Both the position numbers and the translations under genes were made by a program. Source: Prochlorococcus sp. AG-436-C13 (GTDB lineage Bacteria; Cyanobacteriota; Cyanobacteriia; PCC-6307; Cyanobiaceae). Taken from it: a DNA stretch of 44,736 bases. The notes below the pieces were generated by a model, which saw nothing but the letters and a program-made list of their open reading frames with translations, was not told the DNA's origin and did no database searches. Shown here piece after piece: positions 38,348 to 44,736 of the stretch; the first letter of the stretch is position 1, and every line of letters starts with the position of its first letter. The DNA lies in contig QCPC01000013.1 of the NCBI GenBank assembly GCA_003212695.1, positions 1 through 44,736 of the forward strand, in the 5' to 3' direction.

Positions 38348-39628
38348 ATGACTTTTAAGTTTAACTCTTTAGTTAGTAAAAGTCGTTTTTACAGTAAGGC
38401 TTCTAATTCCAATAAAAATATTAAGATTTTTCAATCAATAATCTTAATTATTCCTATTATCCTAGTTATTTTATCAAGTAACTTGATAGCAAGTACACAG
38501 CGTAATGGATTTCAAGAACTACCATATCAACATTTATTATCAGGAGTTTTTGGAGTTATTTTTGCATTAATACTCTCTCAACTTCATTTAGAAAGAATAC
38601 GTAGATTTCTTATTCCTTTATATCTTTTAACTCTTTCAAGCCTTTGTGCAGTTCAAATAATTGGTGTTTCTGCTTTAGGTGCACAACGTTGGCTTAATAT
38701 TGGTGGGATAAATATACAGCCATCTGAAATTGCAAAAATAACTATCATAATTACTCTTGCTCATATTTTAGAACGTCATCAATTTAATAATCCATTGAGC
38801 TTACTTAAGCCTATAGCATTAGTTCTGCCTCCATGGTTCATGGTCTTTATACAGCCTGACTTAGGATCTTCACTTGTTTTTGGTGCAATTTTACTAGTAA
38901 TGCTTTTTTGGGCTGGCATGCCGTTTGAATGGGCATTGCTTTTTTTGTCAGTAGTTATTACAGCAATAATTGCAGGAATATTCCCTTTGGGATTATTTTT
39001 TTGGATTCCTTTTATGGGGATATTGGCTTATCGATCATTACCTAAGAAATATTTAAGCGCTTTCCTAACAATGCTGAATTTATCAATTATAGCTTCTTTA
39101 ACTCCTTGGCTTTGGTCTAATGCTTTGAAAGACTATCAAAGAGACCGACTTACATTATTTCTAGATCCTTCAAAAGATCCAATGGGTGGAGGTTATCATT
39201 TAATACAAAGTACTATTGGCATCGGTTCAGGTGGATTATTTGGAACTGGTTTATTGAAAGGTGAATTAACAAGACTCCGCTTTATACCTGAACAGCATAC
39301 AGACTTTATCTTTAGCGCATTGGGAGAAGAAACAGGTTTTTTGGGGACACTTTTTGTTATTATTTCATTTTTTTTATTGATCTTAAGTCTTTTAAATATT
39401 GCTAAAACTGCACACACAAAGTTTGAATCTTTAACTGTAATTGGGGTGGGTATGATGATTGCTTTTCAGGTTGTAGTAAATATATCTATGACTATTGGTC
39501 TTGGCCCAATAACAGGAATTCCGTTACCCTTTATGAGTTATGGACGAACGTCAATGATAGTTAGCTTTATTGGTGTTGGTTTTTGCTTGTCTGTTTATCG
39601 CAGGGCAAAATTATTTCAAAGAAATTAG
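38348..39628 (+). CDS. rodA: Peptidoglycan glycosyltransferase RodA (SEDS family)
   Basis: Polytopic membrane enzyme that polymerises lipid II for cell elongation with a class B PBP. It is 426 aa with about ten spans. SEDS signatures are LGAQRWLNIGGINIQPSEIAK, FIQPDLGSSLVFG, the GTGLLKGELTRLRFIPEQHTD region and GLGPITGIPLPFMSYG near the end. The N-terminus is long (about 45 residues before the first span). It lies between mrp and the kinase gene, both close on the same strand. It is called RodA rather than FtsW on overall shape; the distinction is likely but not certain. Confidence 0.9.
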   Translation: MTFKFNSLVSKSRFYSKASNSNKNIKIFQSIILIIPIILVILSSNLIASTQRNGFQELPYQHLLSGVFGVIFALILSQLHLERIRRFLIPLYLLTLSSLCAVQIIGVSALGAQRWLNIGGINIQPSEIAKITIIITLAHILERHQFNNPLSLLKPIALVLPPWFMVFIQPDLGSSLVFGAILLVMLFWAGMPFEWALLFLSVVITAIIAGIFPLGLFFWIPFMGILAYRSLPKKYLSAFLTMLNLSIIASLTPWLWSNALKDYQRDRLTLFLDPSKDPMGGGYHLIQSTIGIGSGGLFGTGLLKGELTRLRFIPEQHTDFIFSALGEETGFLGTLFVIISFFLLILSLLNIAKTAHTKFESLTVIGVGMMIAFQVVVNISMTIGLGPITGIPLPFMSYGRTSMIVSFIGVGFCLSVYRRAKLFQRN

Positions 39629-39666
39629 TGGGAAAAGAAGTCTCTATTATTTCAATTCAAAAGCGA

Positions 39667-41013
39667 ATGGCAGATGGTGTTCCTGCGGGAAGGCTAGACG
39701 AGAAAATTGTTCGGAGATTGTGGTGGGCTGCATTAGATATTCTTCAAGAGCAAATTTTGTTACCAATGCAGCTTGAAAGAGGTTTGTGGCTTGCTTCACC
39801 TTTACCTGCTCTTTATGAGCCAAAATTATTAAATCAACTTCAAGGATGGGTTTGGATACCTGAAACTTTTACTTTTAATCATTCAACTAATGCCGGCTTA
39901 TTACCACCACCATCAATAAGCTCAGTAAACAGTAAAAATTTTTCCAATATTGGAAAATTTAGGAGGCTAAATCTTCGTAAAGAGGATGGGAATGATCCTT
40001 TTTTAATGATTATTGCTAAGGAAATTCAAATAGCTATTGCCATAGAAGGTAAACCTGGAGAAAGAAATTTGATTATGAGAAGTGATCCTGAGTCTTTGAC
40101 AGATGTATTAAATCTTTTGGATCAAAGATTGAATTTAGAGAAACTTGAACAAGCTAAAGAAATTCGTGATTCATTAGCAGATCTTGGACAATTGAAGAGT
40201 AATGAAGATGTTGGGAAAGTATTTTGGCCACTTATTGCTTCTAGATTGGCAGAAATATCTCAAAGTCTAAATATTCAAGCTTTTAAGTATCATGAAAAGC
40301 CTGAATATTTGGATATTCATAAGACCAAAGAAATTCCTCTGCTTGAAGCATTAACTCATGAAATTAAGACACCTTTATCAACTATTAGAACACTTATTCG
40401 CTCTCTGCTTCGTAGGAATGATTGTTCTAAAGTGGTTGTTTCTAGATTGAAAGAAATTGATGTTGAATGCACAGAACAAATTGATAGATTTGGTTTAATA
40501 TTTAATGCTGTAGAACTTGAAAGAAATCAAACTAAGAAATCTAATTTGGAAAGTATTGATTTAGGCAATATTCTTGAGATCCTTTTCCCCGCATGGGAAA
40601 AACAGTTACATAGACGTGGACTAAAGCTCAATTTAGATATCACACCTGATCTGCCTAGTGTTCTAAGTGATCCAGAGCGTCTTGAACTCATGTTGGGAGG
40701 ATTAATAGATAGAAATACAAGAGGAATTGAACCTGGAGGAGTTTTGTTATTGGAGCTAAGACCAGCAGGCCATCGATTAAAACTGAAGATATCAAGTGAT
40801 TTATCACATTCTAATTACCGTGTAGAAGATCACGAAAATGATATTTCTAATAATTCTGATCTTGGTACGGTTTTAAGTTGGAACCCTAATACAGGGAGTT
40901 TGCAATTGACTCAGGCAGCGACAAAAAGATTGTTGGAAAGTCTTGGAGGGAGATTGACACGCAGTAGAGACAAAGGAATAACGATTTTTTTCCCTACTGC
41001 AGAGATCACATAA
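39667..41013 (+). CDS. Histidine-kinase-like protein with degenerate ATP-binding domain
   Basis: A 448-aa protein from the ATG at 39667; extensions into rodA are discarded. Residues 1-155 form an unfamiliar sensory domain (RRLWWAALDILQEQILLP; NGDDP-like PFLMIIAKEIQIAIAIEG). Residues 160-290 are a HisKA-type dimerisation helix pair with a canonical H-box ALTHEIKTPLSTIRT (His231). The ATPase part is eroded: the N-box aligns as LMLGGLIDRNTRGIEPGG (343-358), lacking both usual Asn; no DxGxG is present; the G2 box reads TGSLQLTQAATKRLLESLGG. No membrane span and no response regulator nearby. It may be a pseudokinase or use an atypical ATP site. Confidence 0.8.
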   Translation: MADGVPAGRLDEKIVRRLWWAALDILQEQILLPMQLERGLWLASPLPALYEPKLLNQLQGWVWIPETFTFNHSTNAGLLPPPSISSVNSKNFSNIGKFRRLNLRKEDGNDPFLMIIAKEIQIAIAIEGKPGERNLIMRSDPESLTDVLNLLDQRLNLEKLEQAKEIRDSLADLGQLKSNEDVGKVFWPLIASRLAEISQSLNIQAFKYHEKPEYLDIHKTKEIPLLEALTHEIKTPLSTIRTLIRSLLRRNDCSKVVVSRLKEIDVECTEQIDRFGLIFNAVELERNQTKKSNLESIDLGNILEILFPAWEKQLHRRGLKLNLDITPDLPSVLSDPERLELMLGGLIDRNTRGIEPGGVLLLELRPAGHRLKLKISSDLSHSNYRVEDHENDISNNSDLGTVLSWNPNTGSLQLTQAATKRLLESLGGRLTRSRDKGITIFFPTAEIT

Positions 41014-41091
41014 TTTGATTTCTAATGTTGACTCGTGTGAAGGTTATATAGTCAAAGTGATAAAAGGTACAAAAGTTAGTGCTACTTTCAA

Positions 41092-41118
41092 CTTGTAAAT
41101 GTAGAAGACTCTTACAAG
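41092..41118 (+). promoter_or_regulatory. Inverted repeat in the psaD leader
   Basis: CTTGTAA (41092-41098) and TTACAAG (41112-41118) form a perfect 7-bp inverted repeat with a 13-nt loop, ending 4 bases before the psaD ATG. In RNA it would hide the region where the ribosome binds; in DNA it could be an operator. Function unproven. Confidence 0.4.
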
Positions 41119-41122
41119 AACA

Positions 41123-41548
41123 ATGACAGAAGTTCTTAAAGGTACCCTCCCTCAGAACATTGGAAGTACTGGAGGTCTGCTTAATTCAGCTGAGACTGAG
41201 GAAAAATATGCCATAACGTGGACAAGCAAGAAGTCCCAGGCTTTTGAACTACCTACAGGTGGTGCTGCAATGATGAACGAAGGTCAGAATATTATGTATT
41301 TTGCTAGGAAGGAGCAATGCCTAGCTTTAGGTACTCAGCTAAGGAGTTTCAAGCCAAGAATGGAAGATTATAAAATCTATAGGATATTTCCAGGAGGAGA
41401 TACTGAATATCTTCATCCAAAAGATGGAGTCTTTCCAGAAAAAGTTAATGAGGGTAGATCAATTATTAACCATAATTCTAGAAGAATTGGTCAAAATCCA
41501 AATCCTGCAAGCGTAAAGTTTAGTCCTAAGAATACTTATGATTCTTGA
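41123..41548 (+). CDS. psaD: Photosystem I subunit II PsaD
   Basis: Stromal PSI subunit that docks ferredoxin and stabilises PsaC. It is 141 aa. Family features are [40 protein letters not shown], the basic [19 protein letters not shown] and [17 protein letters not shown]. It stands alone between the kinase-like gene (109 bp) and trpE (61 bp). Confidence 0.98.
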   Translation: MTEVLKGTLPQNIGSTGGLLNSAETEEKYAITWTSKKSQAFELPTGGAAMMNEGQNIMYFARKEQCLALGTQLRSFKPRMEDYKIYRIFPGGDTEYLHPKDGVFPEKVNEGRSIINHNSRRIGQNPNPASVKFSPKNTYDS

Positions 41549-41609
41549 TGCAATAGTGATGTATTAGGCTTTAAGTGTCTTATTGCCTTAATGCTGCACT
41601 GATTAATGA

Positions 41610-43133
41610 ATGCCAATATCTGATCGTGATTCCTTTTTAGATGCTGCTTCTAAAGGTATAAACTTTATACCACTAGTAAATGTATGGCCAGCAGATTTAG
41701 AGACTCCTTTATCAACCTGGATCAAAATTAGCCAACCTGGGATTCCAGGGGTTTTGCTTGAGTCAGTTGAAGGAGGAGATACTTTAGGTAGATGGAGTGT
41801 TGTTGCTTCAGATCCTTTGTGGGTTGCCACTGTTCAAGGCAAGAAAACAACTCTCACAAAGCGAAGTCTGCAAAAAGAAGAATTTACTGGCAATCCATTT
41901 AACCTATTAAGAACTTTTTTAGAAGAATATAAATCAGAGTTAATTCCAGGTTTACCAGCCTTAGGTCAGCTTTATGGAATGTGGGGATATGAATTGATCA
42001 AATGGATTGAACCTACAGTTCCCATTCATTCTCATAGAAAAAATGATCAATCTTTCCCAGATGGTGTTTGGATGTTTATGGATAAAATAGTAATTTTTGA
42101 TCAGGTGAAAAGACTTATTTTTGCAATCTCTTATGGGGATTTGACTGGTCAAGAATCTCCAGATCAGGCTTATGATAAGGCTTTGGAAGGGATTAAGAAA
42201 ATTCAGATAATGATGGCAGAACCATTGCCTAATATTAAACCCTTAGAATGGAACGCAAAACCTGATCTACCCGATTCAATTAAGAATAATTGGAGTAAAA
42301 AAGGATTTAAAAATGCTGTTGAAAAGGCAAAGGATTACATTGCTCAAGGAGATATTTTTCAGCTTGTATTGAGTCAAAAATTTCATGCTCAAGTTTCTCA
42401 TTCTCCTTTGGATTTGTATAGGAGTTTGAGAATTGTGAATCCTTCGCCTTTTATGGCTTTTTTTGATTTTGGTGAATGGAAACTTATCGGGTCTAGTCCC
42501 GAAGTCATGGTTCAGGCAAAACCAGTTGCAGAAGGAATCTCAGCAAGTTTAAGACCAATTGCTGGTACTAGGCCTCGGGGGAAAACTGAAGAGGAGGATG
42601 TGAACTTAGAAGCGGATCTTTTAAAAGATCCTAAGGAAATAGCTGAGCATGTAATGTTGGTTGACTTGGGACGAAATGATTTAGGCAGAGTTTGTAGATC
42701 AGGAACTGTTTCGGTAGAAGATCTAATGCTCATAGAAAAATATTCCCATGTGATGCATATAGTTAGCCAAGTAAAAGGCCACTTAGATGAAGGAATGGAT
42801 GTATGGGATTTGTTAATGGCAGCATTCCCTGCAGGTACTGTTTCTGGCGCCCCTAAGATAAGAGCGATGCAATTGATTCATAAGTTGGAATCGGAAGCTA
42901 GAGGACCTTACTCAGGTGTTTATGGCTCTATGGATATAAATGGAGCATTAAATACAGCAATTACTATTCGTACAATGCTTGTATCTAAGCAATTAAATGG
43001 TGTTTGGAATGTTGAAATTCAGGCAGGTGCTGGTGTGGTTGCAGATTCTATTGCTGAAAAAGAATTTCAAGAAACTTTAAATAAAGCGAAAGGTATGCTA
43101 ACTGCATTGGGATGCCTGGGAACTACAAAATAA
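41610..43133 (+). CDS. trpE: Anthranilate synthase component I
   Basis: Converts chorismate to anthranilate, the first step of tryptophan synthesis, with glutamine-derived ammonia from TrpG (not in the window). It is 507 aa. The chorismate-binding domain shows GDIFQLVLSQKF, NPSPFMAFFDFG, SSPEVMV, PIAGTRPRGK, HVMLVDLGRNDLGRVCRSG, AAFPAGTVSGAPKIRAM and YSGVYGSMD. The N-terminal feedback-site region PLSTWIKISQPG ... LLESVEGGD is present, so tryptophan inhibition is expected. gshA follows by 3 bp. Confidence 0.96.
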   Translation: MPISDRDSFLDAASKGINFIPLVNVWPADLETPLSTWIKISQPGIPGVLLESVEGGDTLGRWSVVASDPLWVATVQGKKTTLTKRSLQKEEFTGNPFNLLRTFLEEYKSELIPGLPALGQLYGMWGYELIKWIEPTVPIHSHRKNDQSFPDGVWMFMDKIVIFDQVKRLIFAISYGDLTGQESPDQAYDKALEGIKKIQIMMAEPLPNIKPLEWNAKPDLPDSIKNNWSKKGFKNAVEKAKDYIAQGDIFQLVLSQKFHAQVSHSPLDLYRSLRIVNPSPFMAFFDFGEWKLIGSSPEVMVQAKPVAEGISASLRPIAGTRPRGKTEEEDVNLEADLLKDPKEIAEHVMLVDLGRNDLGRVCRSGTVSVEDLMLIEKYSHVMHIVSQVKGHLDEGMDVWDLLMAAFPAGTVSGAPKIRAMQLIHKLESEARGPYSGVYGSMDINGALNTAITIRTMLVSKQLNGVWNVEIQAGAGVVADSIAEKEFQETLNKAKGMLTALGCLGTTK

Positions 43134-43136
43134 TTT

Positions 43137-44282
43137 ATGAAAGATTTTTTGCTAAAAGGTTTTGAAGTTGAATTGTTTACTGGTTTAAATACTGGTAAAC
43201 ATATCGGTGTTTCTGATTCTGTTTCTAAAGAGTTTTTAGATTTTGTTATGGAGCCAGATCAACGTAATCTTGAATATATTACTCAACCAGAAAAAGATTA
43301 TAGAAAGATTAAAGAATTAGTTTTGGAGCCTCGTAGAAGACTCAGAAATTGGTTGAACTTAAAAAAATTAACTATTTTGCCTGGCAGTTCTTTGAGTTTA
43401 GGAGATAGTAAACTATTTCAGAGATCGGATCTTTCAAATCCGTATCATGATTTTATTGAAACTAACTATGGGAGTAAAGTAGTTACAGCAAGCATACATA
43501 TCAATTTAGGGATAGATGATTTGTCCAAAATTTTCTCTGCGCTTCGTTTAGTTAGATGTGAGGCTGCACTTTTCTTATCTTTAAGTGCTAGTTCTCCTTT
43601 TTTAGATGGTTCGTTAACTGGAGCTCATTCACAAAGATGGCTTCAGTTTCCTAAAACCCCTAAGAATGTTCCTTTATTTCTTAACCATAATCATTATGTG
43701 ACTTGGATAGAAGAGCAATTAAAAAAAAGAATTATGCTGAATGAAAGGCATTTGTGGACCTCTGTTAGACCTAATGGAGATAGAAGGCCTTATGAATTGA
43801 ATAGGTTGGAACTTCGTATTTGTGATTTAATTACAGATTGCGATTTGCTTTTAGCAATTACAGCTTTGCTAGAGCTAAGAATTTTGAGTTTGATGAACAA
43901 TCCAGACTTATTAGATCCAATTAAAATCAGTAAGCTGTCCTTGGTAGAGCTTGCTGAATTATGCGATATTAATGAAGAGGAAGCGGCTAAGACAAGCCTT
44001 GATGCCACATTGCATAATTGGAAAGATGGTCAAGCAATTTCCTGCAGAGATTGGATAGGACAGCTTTTAGAAGAGGTAAAACCTTTGGCCATTGATTTAA
44101 ATCTGCTTCCCCTACTGGATCCCATTCAAGAGGTTTTGGAAAAAGGGAATCAATCAATGCAATGGATGCAAGCTTATTCGAAAGGGCAGTCTATTCCTCT
44201 TATTCTTCAGAATTCAATTCAATTAATGCAGTTGGAAGAAGATGAGTCAAAGAGAAAAACAGTTAATTCAGATTGCATATGA
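43137..44282 (+). CDS. gshA: Glutamate--cysteine ligase, cyanobacterial type
   Basis: First step of glutathione synthesis. It is 381 aa and matches the cyanobacterial GshA family: [11 protein letters not shown] at the start, [48 protein letters not shown] and [20 protein letters not shown]. It starts 3 bp after trpE, and its stop overlaps the ATG of ppc (ATGA), so trpE-gshA-ppc form one tight unit. Confidence 0.93.
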   Translation: MKDFLLKGFEVELFTGLNTGKHIGVSDSVSKEFLDFVMEPDQRNLEYITQPEKDYRKIKELVLEPRRRLRNWLNLKKLTILPGSSLSLGDSKLFQRSDLSNPYHDFIETNYGSKVVTASIHINLGIDDLSKIFSALRLVRCEAALFLSLSASSPFLDGSLTGAHSQRWLQFPKTPKNVPLFLNHNHYVTWIEEQLKKRIMLNERHLWTSVRPNGDRRPYELNRLELRICDLITDCDLLLAITALLELRILSLMNNPDLLDPIKISKLSLVELAELCDINEEEAAKTSLDATLHNWKDGQAISCRDWIGQLLEEVKPLAIDLNLLPLLDPIQEVLEKGNQSMQWMQAYSKGQSIPLILQNSIQLMQLEEDESKRKTVNSDCI

Positions 44283-44736
44283 CACAATCCAAACAATTTT
44301 CTATGTCGCAATCATCAGAATCAACTGATTTTGCAAAAGAAGAAAGTCAAAACTTGTCAGATCATGTGTCTGGTCGCTTATTACAAGATCGCTTGGGATT
44401 AGTTGAGGAACTTTGGGAGAATGTTGTACGTAGTGAGTGTCCATCTGAACAAGCTGAACGTCTACTTAAACTTAAGAAATTAAGTAATCCTAATGTTATT
44501 GAAGATGAAGAACAGACAAATCAAAAAAATGAGATTGTAATTTTGATTGGAGAGATGGATTTGGCAGAAGCTATTTCCGCCGCTAGAGCTTTTTCTTTGT
44601 ATTTTCAGTTAGTTAATATCCTTGAGCAAAGAATAGAAGAGGATAGTTATTTAGAAAGTATTGGGCAAGGTCATATCAAAACTAATTCAAAAAATATTGA
44701 CCCTTTTGCACCGCCTCTTGCAAGTCAGTCTGCGCC
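44279..44736 (+). CDS. ppc: Phosphoenolpyruvate carboxylase (partial, N-terminal)
   Basis: Fixes bicarbonate onto phosphoenolpyruvate to make oxaloacetate, refilling the TCA branch that leads through isocitrate to 2-oxoglutarate. The visible 152 codons show [57 protein letters not shown] and [15 protein letters not shown], all standard N-terminal features. The frame is open to the window edge, so the remainder (several hundred residues) lies beyond. The start overlaps the gshA stop by 4 bases. Confidence 0.94.
   Translation, partial: MTQSKQFSMSQSSESTDFAKEESQNLSDHVSGRLLQDRLGLVEELWENVVRSECPSEQAERLLKLKKLSNPNVIEDEEQTNQKNEIVILIGEMDLAEAISAARAFSLYFQLVNILEQRIEEDSYLESIGQGHIKTNSKNIDPFAPPLASQSA

Overview
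The window looks like a core stretch of a low-light-adapted Prochlorococcus (marine picocyanobacterium) chromosome. The evidence is the AT-rich sequence, densely packed genes with little Shine-Dalgarno signal, photosystem I genes (psaC, psaD), a cyanobacterial NDH-1 subunit (ndhS), the panC-cmk fusion, cyanobacterial-type glutamate-cysteine ligase, the bilin genes ho1-pebA-pebB and the cyanobacterial small RNA Yfr1. I cannot name the strain from sequence alone. I see no transposase, integrase, phage gene, CRISPR array or toxin-antitoxin module.

Layout. 1-3.6 kb: the start of smpB (minus, cut by the window edge) diverges from a tight operon ruvB / TPR protein / M20 amidohydrolase / small DUF3188-like membrane protein. 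3.6-5.2 kb: TPP riboswitch and thiC, ending in a hairpin shared with the convergent transketolase gene. 5.2-8.8 kb (minus): acpP-fabF-tkt. 8.9-11.2 kb: psaC and glmS. 11.2-12.8 kb: rimM and rnc (minus) around ndhS (plus). 12.8-13.3 kb: RNase P RNA (minus) diverging from tRNA-Arg(CCU). 13.4-16.7 kb: two small hypothetical genes, then glycogen phosphorylase (minus). 16.9-22.9 kb (plus): a CPA2-type antiporter, an alpha/beta hydrolase, an aldose-epimerase-like protein, an FMN alpha-hydroxy-acid oxidase and a DUF1537 acid-sugar kinase, facing icd (minus). 24.4-27.3 kb: a hypothetical gene, then heme oxygenase, pebA and pebB, which together convert heme to phycoerythrobilin. 27.4-30.6 kb: low-molecular-weight phosphatase, panC-cmk (minus), purM. 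30.7-32.4 kb: a hypothetical gene, a Cys-rich 52-aa protein, a 42-aa single-span protein (minus), Yfr1 and tRNA-Cys(GCA) (minus). 32.4-37.2 kb: an LpxB-like protein, a small hypothetical, RNase D (minus), a CCB2/CCB4-like membrane protein, an exported amidase-like protein and hemF (minus). 37.3-44.7 kb (plus): mrp, rodA, a degenerate histidine kinase, psaD, trpE, gshA and the start of ppc.

Most genes are housekeeping: translation quality control, fatty acid, cell wall, tetrapyrrole, carbon and amino-acid metabolism, and photosynthesis. The tetrapyrrole theme recurs (hemF; ho1, pebA, pebB) with photosystem I (psaC, psaD). Several convergent pairs are separated by a few bases or overlap (pebB-side phosphatase/panC-cmk, DUF1537/icd, 89-aa protein/rnd, amidase-like/hemF), which fits genome streamlining.

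I found no convincing wholly new multi-gene system. The parts most worth a second look are the small-gene and sRNA hub at 31.4-32.2 kb, the histidine kinase with an eroded ATP-binding domain, the amidase-like exported protein, and the hydroxy-acid oxidase/DUF1537 kinase pair.
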